Shown here: in pieces, positions 1 through 9,486 of the stretch
How positions within the stretch are numbered: the stretch's first letter is position 1
Layout: the number at the start of each line of letters is the position of its first letter
Origin: Novosphingobium sp.
GTDB lineage: Bacteria; Pseudomonadota; Alphaproteobacteria; Sphingomonadales; Sphingomonadaceae
Reading direction: 5' to 3'
Assembly: GCA_020446505.1 (NCBI GenBank)
Contig: JAGREN010000027.1
Location: 1 to 63,746, forward strand
Length of the DNA: 63,746 nt
Notes under the pieces: generated by a model
Told to the model about the DNA's origin: nothing
Seen by the model: the letters and a program-made list of their open reading frames with translations, nothing else
The model's database searches: none
Made by a program: the position numbers and the translations under genes

Positions 1-204
1 GGCCAGACCGGCAAGATCGTCGCTCCGGAAGTCTATATCGCTATCGGCATCTCGGGCGCGATCCAGCACCTCGCCGGCATGAAGGATTCGAAGACGATCA
101 TCGCCATCAACAAGGACGAAGAAGCCCCGATCTTCCAGGTCGCCGACATCGGCCTCGTCGGCGACCTGTTCAAGGTCGTGCCGGAGCTGACCAGCAAGCT
201 CTGA
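1..204 (+). CDS. etfA: Electron transfer flavoprotein alpha subunit, C-terminal part
   Basis: The first 67 codons read in frame 1 to a TGA and match the C-terminal FAD-binding domain of ETF alpha: the segments [20 protein letters not shown], then [19 protein letters not shown] and [15 protein letters not shown], are the conserved FAD-contacting core of the family. ETF alpha/beta passes electrons from acyl-CoA dehydrogenases to ETF-ubiquinone oxidoreductase in the cytoplasm. The start lies outside the window. The protein is a plausible electron acceptor for the three acyl-CoA dehydrogenases of the island further right, though it belongs to the core genome. A hairpin terminator follows the stop codon. 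Confidence 0.95.
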   Translation, partial: GQTGKIVAPEVYIAIGISGAIQHLAGMKDSKTIIAINKDEEAPIFQVADIGLVGDLFKVVPELTSKL

Positions 205-230
205 TTAAGCGGTACATCGCGAAATTCAGG

Positions 231-258
231 AACCCCGGTCGGAAACGGCCGGGGTTTT
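231..258 (+). terminator. Rho-independent terminator after etfA
   Basis: AACCCCGG (231-238) can pair with CCGGGGTT (249-256) around a 10-nt loop, and the stem runs into four T residues. It lies 27 bases after the etfA stop and just before the convergent GNAT gene, so it probably ends etfA transcription. Confidence 0.85.
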
Positions 259-262
259 CGAT

Positions 263-799
263 TCAGACTCTACGTTCGAGCAAGTCCATACATGTGCCAT
301 CGCTCTCGAACGTCTTGGTGGCAAAGCGCCTGTAACCGAGCCGGGCGGCGAGTGTGTGCGAAGGCTCATTATCCCTTTCGATCATAGCGACCGTTCTTCG
401 GATCGAATGTGCGGCGTCGAACCATGCAAGGATCGCGGTCATGGCCTCTGTGGCCACGCCGCGCCGCCAGTAATCGGGGCGAACGATCCATCCTGCCTCG
501 ACCACGTCCGAGAATTCGGCCGGATCTCTGCGCCAGCTATGGAACAAGCCAGTGCTGGCGATGATATCTTCGCCGCCACGCTCACGCACGAACAGCGGTC
601 CATAGCCATAGAGCGTCCAACTCCCAGCCGAGCGCATCAGCCGTTCCCAGTGGTCGACTGCGTCCTCCCGCCTTTCCCCGAGGTAGCGCCGCGTTTCCTC
701 GTCGCTCGTGAGCGCCGTGATCTGCGCGAAGTCGCCAGCGCGCGGCTTCCACAATTCGAAGCGCTCTGTTGCAAGGAACGGAGATGCGTTCACAGCCAC
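263..799 (-). CDS. GNAT family N-acetyltransferase (RimJ/RimL-like)
   Basis: 178 residues, the usual size for RimJ/RimL-type acetyltransferases that transfer acetyl from acetyl-CoA to an amino group of a protein or small molecule. The acetyl-CoA pyrophosphate loop is seen as [11 protein letters not shown] around residue 110, followed by the family's late ERDNEPS/AARLGY pattern. The start is a GTG that overlaps the end of the upstream DUF445 gene by 10 bases, so the two are probably cotranscribed and translationally coupled. The acceptor substrate cannot be told from sequence. Confidence 0.85.
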   Translation of the reverse strand: MAVNASPFLATERFELWKPRAGDFAQITALTSDEETRRYLGERREDAVDHWERLMRSAGSWTLYGYGPLFVRERGGEDIIASTGLFHSWRRDPAEFSDVVEAGWIVRPDYWRRGVATEAMTAILAWFDAAHSIRRTVAMIERDNEPSHTLAARLGYRRFATKTFESDGTCMDLLERRV

Positions 800-2052
800 C
801 CATCCACCGCATGAATCGCAAGCCCGAACGTGCCGCCAACAAGTGTCCCGTTAATGCGGATGAACTGAAGGTCGCGGCCTACCGCCCCCTCCACCCGATC
901 GGTGACGGTCTGTGCGTCCCAGCGTTTCACTGTCTCCGACACCAACCGCACGATCTCGTCACCATAGCGCGACACCGTCCCGACCAAAGTGCGCCGCGCG
1001 AAGCGGTTGATCTGCACCTGCAAGGCGGGATCGTCGCGCAGCGCGGCACCCAGTTCGGCTAGTGCCGAGCCAAGATGGCCGGAGAGCGCCGTCTCCGGAT
1101 CGCGTGCTGCCGCAATCAGACCCAGCCGGATGCGTTCCCACATGCCCTGCCACCAGTCCGCCACAGCCGGGTTTTCGAGCAGCTCGTTCTTCAGGGCTTC
1201 TACACGCGCGCGCATCTTGGGCTTTTCGACGAGGTCACGCGCTAGCTGCTCCAGCCCTTCCTCGATCTTCAGGCGCAGCGGATGGTCCGGCATCACCATC
1301 ATTTCGGCTAGCAGCTTGTAGAGGCCGTCCAGCACCTTGTTGGCGATAGTCTCGTCGATCCCGGTCCAGCGCATCAGCCGCCCCGAGCGTTCACTTATCA
1401 TCTCGCGCACCAGCGGCTCGTTGTCCTCGAGCACGTTGCCGATCTTGCGGATCACCGCCTCGATGATCGGCAGGTGCTTGCCATCGGCAATCATGGCGTC
1501 GAGCATCCGGCCCATCAGCGGCGAGACATCGAGTTTCATGAGTTGCTGCCACAGGCCGGCGCGCACCTGCCGTCCGAGTCGCTCCGGGTCGAGAGCTTCG
1601 AGCATGTCGGCGAACAGGCTCGCCGCACCGCCTCGCAGCCGGCCTTCGCTTCCCTCCGTGGGGGCGAGCAGGAAACCGCCCGCCGCGCTCGCGAAGTTGA
1701 AACCGCCAATGCGCCTCGCAACGACCTGCGGCGTGAGAAAATTGGCACGCAGGAACGAGGCCATCGTTTCAGCGATACGGTCCTTGTTCTCCGGGATGAT
1801 CGCCGTGTGCGGGATCGGCAGGCCGAGCGGTCTGCGGAACAGCGCGGTTACGGCGAACCAGTCGGCAAGGCCGCCTACCATCGCCGCCTCGACGAAAGCG
1901 ATCGCATAGCCCCAGGCGGGATGCGGCCCTTCGAACCGGCGCAGCAATACGAAGCAAATCGCCATCGCCAGCAACAGTCCGGTAGCGAATAGGCGCATGC
2001 GCCGGGCGGGGTCCGCAACTGGCAGTCGAGCTGGGCCGGATACTTTGGGCAC
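790..2052 (-). CDS. DUF445 domain membrane-anchored protein
   Basis: 420 residues. One N-terminal membrane segment (around residues 20-40) is followed by a conserved GGLADWFAVTALF stretch and PIPHTAIIPENKDRI, the hallmark of the DUF445 (YjiN-like) family. The rest is a long alpha-helical region, with a further hydrophobic segment at the C-terminus ([19 protein letters not shown]). The function of the family is not established. It starts with GTG 14 bases after the RND pump gene on the same strand and overlaps the GNAT gene, suggesting a four-gene operon of adaptor, pump, DUF445 and GNAT. Confidence 0.85.
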   Translation of the reverse strand: MPKVSGPARLPVADPARRMRLFATGLLLAMAICFVLLRRFEGPHPAWGYAIAFVEAAMVGGLADWFAVTALFRRPLGLPIPHTAIIPENKDRIAETMASFLRANFLTPQVVARRIGGFNFASAAGGFLLAPTEGSEGRLRGGAASLFADMLEALDPERLGRQVRAGLWQQLMKLDVSPLMGRMLDAMIADGKHLPIIEAVIRKIGNVLEDNEPLVREMISERSGRLMRWTGIDETIANKVLDGLYKLLAEMMVMPDHPLRLKIEEGLEQLARDLVEKPKMRARVEALKNELLENPAVADWWQGMWERIRLGLIAAARDPETALSGHLGSALAELGAALRDDPALQVQINRFARRTLVGTVSRYGDEIVRLVSETVKRWDAQTVTDRVEGAVGRDLQFIRINGTLVGGTFGLAIHAVDGWL

Positions 2053-2066
2053 CTTGATCGGCTCCC

Positions 2067-5000
2067 CTATTCGGCGGGGAATTCGCCGTAGTCTTCCTTG
2101 CGGCGGTTGCGCTCGGCGTCCGCATGCTCAGGCTCGAAGGTCAGCAGCTTGCGGCGCAGGTAGGGGCCGATGCGCTTCTCGAAACCGTCGGCAATGCTGA
2201 AGGCGGCAGGCACGATAAGCAGCGTCAGCAAGGTCGACATGATGAGGCCGCCGATCACCATCGTGCCCATCGGCGCGCGCCAGGCGCCATCGCCATTGAG
2301 CGCGAGAGCGGTCGGAAGCATGCCTGCGGTCATGGCCACGGTCGTCATCACGATCGGCTGCGCGCGCTTGCGCCCGGCGTCGATAATCGCGTCCATCTTC
2401 GGCACGCCCCGCGCCATCTCCTCGATCGCGAAGTCGATCAGCAGGATCGAGTTCTTGCCGACGATGCCCAGCAGCATGAGGATACCGATGAACACCGGCA
2501 TCGAGAGCGACTGGCCGGTAATCAGCAACGCGATCAGCCCGCCAAGAGGCGCGAGCGACAGCGAAGACATGTTGACGAGCGGCGAAATGACGCGGTGATA
2601 GAGAAGGACCATCACGGCGAAGACGAGCAGGATCCCCGAAGGCACGGCGACCAGAAGATTGTTGAGCATCTCCTGCTGCCATTCATCCGAACCGTACGGC
2701 TTGTTGCTGATGCCCCTGGGGAGATTCTTCATCACGGGAAGAGCCTTGATGGCCTTGTCCGCTTCGCTCTTGACCACGCCCGGCGCAAGGTCCGCACCGA
2801 CGAAGACGCGGCGCTCCTGGTTGTAGCGCTGGATCTGTGTCGGGCCTGAGCCGAATGAAATCTCGGCTACGCGCGAAAGCGGGACGGACCCTCCATTGGC
2901 AGTCGGAACCGGGAGATTCTCGATATTCGTGATATCGCGCCGGTCGTGTTCGGACAGGCGGACGCGGATCGGCACCTGCCGGTCCCGCAAGGAGAACTTG
3001 GCTGCGTTCTGGTCGATCTCGCCCAGTGTCGCGATGCGGATCGCCTGGCTTAGCGACGCAGTGGAAACGCCAAGCTCCGCCGCAAGGTCAAGACGCGGAC
3101 GGATAACAATTTCAGGGCGCCGCATGTCGGCAGAGATACGCGGCGCGACAACGAGTTTGTCGAGCCCGTTCATCTGCTCGACCAGCGTGGCCGCGGTCTT
3201 GTTCAGCAGGTCCGAATCGCTGCCGGTCAACATCACCGAAATGTCACGGCCGGTCCCGCTGCCGCCCCCGCTGCTCATGTTGACGAAGGAAACACGGGCG
3301 TCGGCGATTTGCTGCAGCTTGCCGTTCAGCGCGTTCTCGACTTCGCCGCTGGTCTTGGTGCGGTCTTCATCGAGCGTGACCATGACCCGGCCGCTGCCCT
3401 CGGTCACCCTCTGGAAGACGTGAACGACGTCAGGATCCTTTTCCATAACGCGCCGAACCTGGTCAGACACGGCTTCGGTCTGCTTGAGCGTCGTTCCCGG
3501 CGTCATCTCGATCTGCACGCCGACAAAATCGTTGTTTTGCTGAGGGAAGAACTCCATCGGCAGCAGCGTTGCTGTGATGCCTGTCAGCGCCAGCGCGCCA
3601 GTGCCGATACCGATCATCCAGATGCGGTGGTCACGAAGGCGCGCCTTGAACCGATTGAACATCGACACACGCCCTTCGTGGTCCGCGTGATCGCGACGCC
3701 ACTTTTCGGCGCCAGTCTGGTCAAGCGACCAGTGCAGGACGCCCAGATACCTCTGCATCCACACACCACCGGCATGTTCGGCCTCGCCATGCGACTTGAG
3801 GAAATAGGCAGCGGCCATCGGCGTTATCATCCGGGCCACGGCAAGGCTCATCAGCACGGCCACCACGATGGTAAGGCCGAAAGCGCGGAAGATTTCGCCT
3901 GACACGCCCGGCATGATGCCGACTGGCAGGAAAACCGCCACGATCGAAAAGGTCGTGGCGACCACGGCAAGACCGATCTCGTCGGCGGCATCTATCGACG
4001 CCTGATAGGCAGTCTTGCCCATTCGCATGTGTCTGACGATGTTCTCGATCTCGACGATGGCGTCATCGACCAGCACGCCCGCGACGAGGCTGAGCGCGAG
4101 CAGCGACTGCATATTGAGCGAGAAGCCCATCAGGTCCATGAACCAGAAGGTCGGGATTGCCGAAAGCGGGATGGCGATGGCCGAAATGATCGTCGCTCGC
4201 CAGTCGCGCAGGAACAGGAAAACGACGACGACCGCCAGGATGGCGCCCTCGACCAGGGCTTCCATCGAACTGGTATAGGACGAGCGCGTGTAGCGCACGG
4301 TCGTGAACATCTCCTGGAATTTGACGCCGGGATTTTCGGCTTCCAGCTTTTCAAGCTCGTCGAGCGCGGAGTCATAGACGGTGACGTCCGAAGCGCCGCG
4401 CGCACGGGCAATATCGAAGGTGACGATCTGCTTGCCGTCGAACTTGGCGATATTGTCGACTTCGCCGAAGGAGTCTGACACGCGGGCGATGTCGGCCAGC
4501 TTGATGGTCCGGCCCGAGCCGAGCGCGATGTCCGTTTGCGACAGTTCAAATGCCGTACCGGCACTGCCCAGCACGCGCACCGACTGGCGCGATCCGCCAA
4601 TTTCGGCCTTGCCGCCAGCGGCGTCGAGATTGAGCTGGCGGAGCGCGGCATTGACCTGCGACGCCGTAACCCCAAGAGCCTGCATTCGGGCCGGGTCCAG
4701 AGTCACCAGTATTTCGCGATTGACGCCGCCCTGCCGGCTGACTTGCGCCATGCCGTCGATGCTGAGCAGGCGTTTGGCAACGGTATCGTCGATGAACCAC
4801 GACAACTGCTCGAGCGTCATGTCGTTGGTGGTCGCCGCGAAATAGGCAATCGGCTCGGACGTGGTCGTCGCCTTGGTGATCTGTGGCTCCAGAATCCCGT
4901 CGGGCAACTCGCTGCGCACCTGGTCGACAGCGTTCTTGACCTCGTTGACGGCCGTATTGATGTCTTCGCCGAGCTCGAATTCGATGAACGAGCTGCTGGA

Positions 5001-5270
5001 CCCTTCGCGTGCGGTCGAGCCAATGGTCTTGACGCCGCTGATCGAGCGGACCGCGGCTTCGACCCGCTGGGTAATCTGGGTTTCGATCTCGGTCGGCGCG
5101 GCGCCTGGCTGCGCGATGTTCACGATAACCACCGGAAATTCGATATCCGGCTGCTGGTTGATGTCCATCCGCATGAAGCTGACGACACCGGCAATAATCA
5201 GCCCCGCGAACATCACGATCGGGATGACCGGATTGCGGATCGACCAGGCGGAGATGTTCCTCAGGTCCAT
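2067..5270 (-). CDS. RND efflux permease (AcrB/MexF superfamily)
   Basis: 1067 residues, the expected length of an inner-membrane RND pump. It shows the amphipathic N-terminal helix with the first membrane segment (SIRNPVIPIVMFAGLIIAG), the two periplasmic loops, and the proton-relay segment GVLVDDAIVEIENIV with paired aspartates in TM4. A linker of about 50 residues enriched in charged residues joins the halves. The sequence is closer to the multidrug/hydrophobe (HAE1-type) branch than to metal pumps, by eye. It lies 11 bases downstream of its periplasmic adaptor gene. No outer-membrane TolC-like partner is encoded nearby, so one must be supplied from elsewhere. Confidence 0.93.
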   Translation of the reverse strand: MDLRNISAWSIRNPVIPIVMFAGLIIAGVVSFMRMDINQQPDIEFPVVIVNIAQPGAAPTEIETQITQRVEAAVRSISGVKTIGSTAREGSSSSFIEFELGEDINTAVNEVKNAVDQVRSELPDGILEPQITKATTTSEPIAYFAATTNDMTLEQLSWFIDDTVAKRLLSIDGMAQVSRQGGVNREILVTLDPARMQALGVTASQVNAALRQLNLDAAGGKAEIGGSRQSVRVLGSAGTAFELSQTDIALGSGRTIKLADIARVSDSFGEVDNIAKFDGKQIVTFDIARARGASDVTVYDSALDELEKLEAENPGVKFQEMFTTVRYTRSSYTSSMEALVEGAILAVVVVFLFLRDWRATIISAIAIPLSAIPTFWFMDLMGFSLNMQSLLALSLVAGVLVDDAIVEIENIVRHMRMGKTAYQASIDAADEIGLAVVATTFSIVAVFLPVGIMPGVSGEIFRAFGLTIVVAVLMSLAVARMITPMAAAYFLKSHGEAEHAGGVWMQRYLGVLHWSLDQTGAEKWRRDHADHEGRVSMFNRFKARLRDHRIWMIGIGTGALALTGITATLLPMEFFPQQNNDFVGVQIEMTPGTTLKQTEAVSDQVRRVMEKDPDVVHVFQRVTEGSGRVMVTLDEDRTKTSGEVENALNGKLQQIADARVSFVNMSSGGGSGTGRDISVMLTGSDSDLLNKTAATLVEQMNGLDKLVVAPRISADMRRPEIVIRPRLDLAAELGVSTASLSQAIRIATLGEIDQNAAKFSLRDRQVPIRVRLSEHDRRDITNIENLPVPTANGGSVPLSRVAEISFGSGPTQIQRYNQERRVFVGADLAPGVVKSEADKAIKALPVMKNLPRGISNKPYGSDEWQQEMLNNLLVAVPSGILLVFAVMVLLYHRVISPLVNMSSLSLAPLGGLIALLITGQSLSMPVFIGILMLLGIVGKNSILLIDFAIEEMARGVPKMDAIIDAGRKRAQPIVMTTVAMTAGMLPTALALNGDGAWRAPMGTMVIGGLIMSTLLTLLIVPAAFSIADGFEKRIGPYLRRKLLTFEPEHADAERNRRKEDYGEFPAE

Positions 5271-5281
5271 GTCGGTGCCTG

Positions 5282-6478
5282 TCAGGAACCCTTCGCGCGC
5301 TGCGCTTTGACCTTCTCGCCAGGCGAGAGGAAGGCGCCAGCACGCATCACCACGCGCTCGGATCCGGTGAGGCCCTCGGTCACGACGATGCTGTCCGCGG
5401 TGACCGAACCGGTTTTCACATTGCGCCGTACGACCCTGTCGTCCTTGCCGACGACATAGACATAGCTGCCCTTGTCATCGGCGAGGATAGCTGATTCGGG
5501 CAATTTGGGCGCAACGACTGCGCCAGCCGAGATGACGGCCTCGGCAAAGCCGCCAGGTCGCAATTCGGCTGCATAGGGCAGGGCGATCCGTACCGTACCC
5601 TGGCGATTCTGCGGATCGATGACTGGTGAAATCTGCCAGACCTCGCCGGTGAAGCTCTTTTCGCTGCCGACCGGAGTCACGGACGCATGAATGCCGGTGG
5701 AAATCTGGCTCAGCGACTCCTCCGTGAGGTCTGCACGCAGTTCCATCTCGCCGCCCTTGGCGATCCGGAACAGCACGCCGCTGCCCGAGCTCACGACCTG
5801 CGCAGGCTCGACCTGCCGGTCCAGCACCAGGCCGGCTGCGGGCGCGACAATGTTGAGACGGTTGTTCCTGGCGCGGGTTTCACCAAGCTGCGCCTGCGCG
5901 ACGCGCACCCTGGCCGCTGCGGCATCGCGCGTTGCCGTCAGCCTGTCGACATCCGCCTTGGAGACAAAGCCGCGTTCCACCAGTTGCAGCGCGCGATCGA
6001 GGTTGGCCTGAGCCAGCCGCGCATCCGCCTGCGCGACGCCGATCTGCGCCTGAAGGCTCGCAGCCTGCTGAACCTGAACCGAGCGATCGATTACCGCCAG
6101 CACCTGACCGGCAGAGACCCAGTCGCCCGGCTCGACCAGCACGCGCTCGACGCGACCGCCTTCGCCCACGACGCCGACAGGAAGTTCCCGCCGCGCAGCA
6201 AGCGTACCGGTCGTCTTGATTTCGCCTGCGACGGTGGCCCGGCCCGGTTGCAGCACTGTCACGACAGGGACTTGCTGAACGGAATCGCTGTCGAGTTCGT
6301 TGGGGGCAACCAGACGATTGATGAACCAGAGACCGACGAGCACGAGAACGACGAGGCCGCCGATCAGTGCCATGCGCCGGGTTATGAGGCCTTCGCCTCC
6401 GTCGGGCAACATGTCGTGCCCGGAATCGCTCTGTTCCGCCAACGCCTCGTCGGCGTCTATCTTGGCGTCATAGTTCAT
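5282..6478 (-). CDS. RND efflux periplasmic adaptor subunit (membrane fusion protein)
   Basis: About 398 residues from the ATG at 6478; an in-frame GTG at 6490 would add four residues. After a cytoplasmic tail of about 35 residues there is one membrane anchor (MALIGGLVVLVLVGLWFI), then the split biotinyl-lipoyl domain (ELPVGVVGEGGRVERVLVEPGDWVSAG), an alpha-helical hairpin (AQADARLAQANLDRALQLV) and the beta-barrel and membrane-proximal domains. It bridges the pump to an outer-membrane channel. It is the first gene of the efflux operon and is followed by the permease. Confidence 0.92.
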   Translation of the reverse strand: MNYDAKIDADEALAEQSDSGHDMLPDGGEGLITRRMALIGGLVVLVLVGLWFINRLVAPNELDSDSVQQVPVVTVLQPGRATVAGEIKTTGTLAARRELPVGVVGEGGRVERVLVEPGDWVSAGQVLAVIDRSVQVQQAASLQAQIGVAQADARLAQANLDRALQLVERGFVSKADVDRLTATRDAAAARVRVAQAQLGETRARNNRLNIVAPAAGLVLDRQVEPAQVVSSGSGVLFRIAKGGEMELRADLTEESLSQISTGIHASVTPVGSEKSFTGEVWQISPVIDPQNRQGTVRIALPYAAELRPGGFAEAVISAGAVVAPKLPESAILADDKGSYVYVVGKDDRVVRRNVKTGSVTADSIVVTEGLTGSERVVMRAGAFLSPGEKVKAQRAKGS

Positions 6479-6742
6479 GCCGTCCACCACTATTCCGCCT
6501 GCGTCGCTCCAATGCGCGCGGTCGGCCCGGTCACTTGCACGAAGCGCCGTAACGCTTCGAAACAGGCAATCCTCGCAATGCCATGCGAAGATCGAAACCT
6601 GCCTTATACAGGCGGCGTGACGGTGGCAACGCCAACCTGCTGCACCGCGACAAGGCGCGACAAAGCCGGAATTGCCTTACGACGGTCGAAAGCGCCGGGT
6701 CGGGCCGCCGCGCAGCCCGTACCGGCGCTGACCTGCTTAAGT

Positions 6743-7006
6743 TCAGCGAACCCTGCCGCGCTGGATGAGGTTGGCAATACCCAGAAGGATCACCGCGCCA
6801 ACGACGGCAATAATCAGGCCGGTAATCGAAAATTCCTTCACCGATCCGGCAAAACCGAACTGGTTGGCAACGAGATTGCCGACGACCGAGCCGACGCAGC
6901 CAACGACGATGTTCCAGAAAATGCCCATCGAGGCATCGCGATTCATCACCAGACTGGCAAGCCAGCCCGCTACGCCACCAACGATCAGTGCGATAATCCA
7001 ACCCAT
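6743..7006 (-). CDS. GlsB/YeaQ/YmgE family small membrane protein
   Basis: 87 residues with three membrane segments rich in glycine: MGWIIALIVGGVAGWLASLV, then IFWNIVVGCVGSVVGNLVA and FSITGLIIAVVGAVILLGIAN. This is the transglycosylase-associated (GlsB/YeaQ) family, often linked with stress responses, with no defined biochemical role. A very good ribosome binding site (GAGGAGGA) precedes the ATG. It stands alone; about 260 bases separate it from the efflux operon, in which I see nothing recognisable. Confidence 0.9.
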   Translation of the reverse strand: MGWIIALIVGGVAGWLASLVMNRDASMGIFWNIVVGCVGSVVGNLVANQFGFAGSVKEFSITGLIIAVVGAVILLGIANLIQRGRVR

Positions 7007-7145
7007 TACGTCCTCCTCTTCCGGCGGGACGAAACGAGAATCGCGCGCCCCGGCAAGGGACTATAGCGATGGATCGGAGCTTTCGTAGAGGATTCGTCCG
7101 ATTGCCCGGATGCGGGACACAACGACGACCGAAACGTTCGGCGGA

Positions 7146-7445
7146 TCAGTACTTCTGCTGGCGCTCGTACAGATCGCGATAATGCTGGATGCGCGTCACG
7201 CGCAGGCCCTGCATACCCGAACGGTCAACTGCGCGCTGCCAGGATGCGAACTCCTCCAGCGTGAGCTGGTAACGTTCGCAGACTTCATCGATGGTCAGCA
7301 AGCCACCGTTAACCGCAGCCACGACTTCAGCCTTGCGCCTGACGACCCAACGCGTGGTGTTCGGCGGCGGCAACGAGTCCAGCGTAAGCGGCTCGCCGAG
7401 CGGGCCGATTACCTGTGCGGGGCGGATTTTCTGGTTCTCGATCAT
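7146..7445 (-). CDS. sciP: DUF1153 protein, SciP-type CtrA inhibitor
   Basis: 99 residues from the ATG at 7445, which is preceded by a GAGGG ribosome binding site; the open frame continues upstream but without a good start. The protein is a DUF1153 helix-turn-helix protein: VIGPLGEPLTLDSLPPPNT, then RWVVRRKAEVVAAV and ERYQLTLEEFASWQ. In Caulobacter SciP binds CtrA and blocks its transcriptional activation in G1 cells; the family is almost confined to Alphaproteobacteria. Two bases separate it from the upstream small gene, so the two are cotranscribed. Confidence 0.9.
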   Translation of the reverse strand: MIENQKIRPAQVIGPLGEPLTLDSLPPPNTTRWVVRRKAEVVAAVNGGLLTIDEVCERYQLTLEEFASWQRAVDRSGMQGLRVTRIQHYRDLYERQQKY

Positions 7446-7447
7446 CT

Positions 7448-7768
7448 TTACCCTCGTTCGCCGGTGTCGTTCATGCCGGCGACATAGGTGACAGTGCATC
7501 CACCACGTTTTCGATTGACTGAACTGGTCTGGTTAACAAGGTCGAAACGCTCGGTAATGCGTTCAAGCGAGAACGCCGCGCGACGACTGAAGCTTCCGAA
7601 CGCGCGTACCGGGCCGGTTCCCTGGAACTCGTCAAGCGCGTTGCGTGCCTCGACCGCAGCAAGCAGGCGTGTGCGCAGAGCATGCCAGTCGGGATGCGCA
7701 CAGCCTAGCAGTGCGTCCCCTTCCGGAGCAGCGGGCGACCATTGGCCGGGATCGAAAACAATGTTCAT
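7448..7768 (-). CDS. Conserved-looking small protein upstream of sciP, function unknown
   Basis: 106 residues. No domain recognised. It is moderately charged, without a signal peptide or membrane segment; the N-terminal part is acidic (DPGQWSPAAPEGDALLGCAHPDW) and the middle part predicts helices. The last 25 residues are basic and of low complexity. It starts with a clear ATG and ends two bases before sciP, so it leads a two-gene operon. Its position suggests a connection with cell-cycle control or only shared transcription; neither is shown. Confidence 0.65.
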   Translation of the reverse strand: MNIVFDPGQWSPAAPEGDALLGCAHPDWHALRTRLLAAVEARNALDEFQGTGPVRAFGSFSRRAAFSLERITERFDLVNQTSSVNRKRGGCTVTYVAGMNDTGERG

Positions 7769-7801
7769 GGCGAGTCCTATAGACCCGCTTTGGTCAAGGC
7801 G

Positions 7802-7822
7802 AGGTAAAGGCGCGCTTTACCT
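7802..7822. promoter_or_regulatory. Perfect 8-bp inverted repeat between divergent sciP operon and mnmA
   Basis: AGGTAAAG (7802-7809) and CTTTACCT (7815-7822) flank GCGCG. It is centred about 45 bases upstream of the small gene that leads the sciP operon and about 105 bases upstream of mnmA. It could be an operator or a hairpin; there is no T-run, so a terminator is less likely. Confidence 0.4.
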
Positions 7823-7919
7823 TCCATTGACGATGATTAATCGACGTTGACGGTCTCGGGTGCCGGAAAGTTGCCGCGGGTTCACCTTGAAGCCGCTTGC
7901 CCCTATATGGCCTGCGATC

Positions 7920-9134
7920 ATGGCAAGCACCCAGCTTCAGACCTCCGGCTCTAACCCGGATGACGCCGCGTGGCTCTTCCAGCTATCCGGTCCGATGGCG
8001 GACAGGCGGATCGTCGTTGCCATGTCCGGCGGGGTCGACAGCTCCGTCGTGGCTGCACTCGCGGCACAAAGCGGCGCCGAGGTCATTGGCGTGACCCTGC
8101 AACTATACGACTATGGCGCGGCGACGGGCCGCAAGGGCGCCTGCTGTGCCGGCGACGACATCCGCGATGCGCGCGCCGTGGCGGACCGCCTTGGCATCGC
8201 GCACTATGTTTTCGACCACGAAAGCCGCTTTCGCGAGGAGGTCGTGGAAACCTTCGCCGACGAATACATGGCCGGCAAGACGCCGATCCCGTGCATTCGC
8301 TGCAATATGGGGCCGAAGTTCACCGACCTGCTGCAAATGGCGCGCGACCTCGGGGCCGATTGCCTTGCAACCGGGCACTATGTCCGCCGCGTCGAAGGAG
8401 CTGCTGGATCCGAGCTGCACCGGGCTCTCGATCCCGCACGCGACCAGAGCTACTTCTTGTACGGGACTACTGAAGAGCAGCTCGATTTCCTGCGCTTTCC
8501 GCTTGGAGGACTGCCCAAGAGCGAAACGCGTGCCATTGCCGAAGCATTTGGGCTCGGCGTTGCCGCCAAGCCGGACAGCCAGGACATCTGCTTCGTGCCT
8601 GATGGCGACTACGCCAAGGTGGTTAGCGCGATTCGCCCCGAAGGCGTGCTGCCGGGCGAAATCGTCCACGCCCGGACCGGCGAAGTGCTCGGAGAGCATC
8701 GCGGCGTGATTCACTACACCGTCGGACAGCGACGCGGGCTCGAAATCGGCGGACAGCCAGAGCCGCTCTATGTGACCGGGATCGACGCGCCCGGCCGCCG
8801 CGTCATGGTTGGCCCTCGCGAAATGCTGGCGGTGGCAAGGGCGGGCATTACGGAAACGAATCGTATCGGCCCGCTGCCCGCGGAACCGCTCACCGCCAAG
8901 GTCCGCTCGCTCGCCAGGCCGGTGCCGGTCAGTCTCAAAGGAGAACTCGGAGGCGGCGCGCCGGCGACTCTGCACTTCGACCTGCCGGAATATGGAGTCG
9001 CGCCGGGGCAGGCTGCCGTGATCTATGCCGGAGAGCGCGTGGTCGGTGGCGGCTGGATCGAAACGACGACTGGTAGCGACGGTTCAGGCGATCAATCTGC
9101 AACTTCGAAAGCGCAGCCCTCGCCCTTGCGGTAA
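7920..9134 (+). CDS. mnmA: tRNA-specific 2-thiouridylase MnmA
   Basis: 404 residues from the ATG at 7920. MnmA thiolates U34 of tRNA Lys, Glu and Gln, using ATP and a persulfide relay. The PP-loop SGGVDSS is at residues 36-42. The catalytic pair is visible: Cys128 in PCIRCN and Cys224 in SQDICFV. The C-terminal beta-barrel domain ([20 protein letters not shown]) follows. The N-terminal 25 residues before [13 protein letters not shown] look unconserved, so translation may start at the methionine at residue 26. Its 3' end overlaps the convergent small gene by 43 bases. Confidence 0.95.
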   Translation: MASTQLQTSGSNPDDAAWLFQLSGPMADRRIVVAMSGGVDSSVVAALAAQSGAEVIGVTLQLYDYGAATGRKGACCAGDDIRDARAVADRLGIAHYVFDHESRFREEVVETFADEYMAGKTPIPCIRCNMGPKFTDLLQMARDLGADCLATGHYVRRVEGAAGSELHRALDPARDQSYFLYGTTEEQLDFLRFPLGGLPKSETRAIAEAFGLGVAAKPDSQDICFVPDGDYAKVVSAIRPEGVLPGEIVHARTGEVLGEHRGVIHYTVGQRRGLEIGGQPEPLYVTGIDAPGRRVMVGPREMLAVARAGITETNRIGPLPAEPLTAKVRSLARPVPVSLKGELGGGAPATLHFDLPEYGVAPGQAAVIYAGERVVGGGWIETTTGSDGSGDQSATSKAQPSPLR

Positions 9135-9439
9135 CGCGCGGTTTCGCTTGCAACAGGGAAGACCCGTGCAGTCACGGTCTGCTCTTCATCGTCTTCGCTC
9201 AGCGAAACCAGGCCCATGCCGGGCAGGAAATCGTCGCGACACTGTTCGAGCGGCCGCCCGGCGACGAACCGGCAGGAACAGCCGATCCGCGAAGCATAGG
9301 CGGCACCCGCTTCGGCACGAGCCGTCAAAGGTTTCCAGAACCAGACCAGCGCAGCGATTGCCGCCAGAATCGACCAGAAAAGCACGCGTCGCTGCCAGCC
9401 CCGTCGCCGAGGCGCCTGCCTAGTTGCGCTACGCTTCAT
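9092..9439 (-). CDS. Small single-pass membrane protein, function unknown
   Basis: 115 residues. A basic N-terminus ([17 protein letters not shown]) precedes one membrane segment ([17 protein letters not shown]) and a periplasmic domain with three cysteines (IGCSCRF and EQC) and an acidic patch (SEDDEEQ). No family recognised. It starts head-to-head with the serine hydrolase gene and overlaps the 3' end of mnmA on the opposite strand. Codon usage and a convincing membrane anchor argue that it is real; its role is unknown. Confidence 0.6.
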   Translation of the reverse strand: MKRSATRQAPRRRGWQRRVLFWSILAAIAALVWFWKPLTARAEAGAAYASRIGCSCRFVAGRPLEQCRDDFLPGMGLVSLSEDDEEQTVTARVFPVASETARYRKGEGCAFEVAD

Positions 9440-9486
9440 TGTGGGTGTTGCCTTCCCCTCCGGCCCCGCGCATGGGATGCACCACC

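Noticed and set aside
2124-2849. Long open frame on the plus strand opposite the RND pump
   Set aside because: It is the antisense of a well-supported gene and has low-complexity composition; shadow of the high-GC coding strand.
7520-7550. TTAA-containing segment near the sciP operon as a CtrA binding site
   Set aside because: Only one half-site like pattern was seen, inside a coding region, so it was not called.
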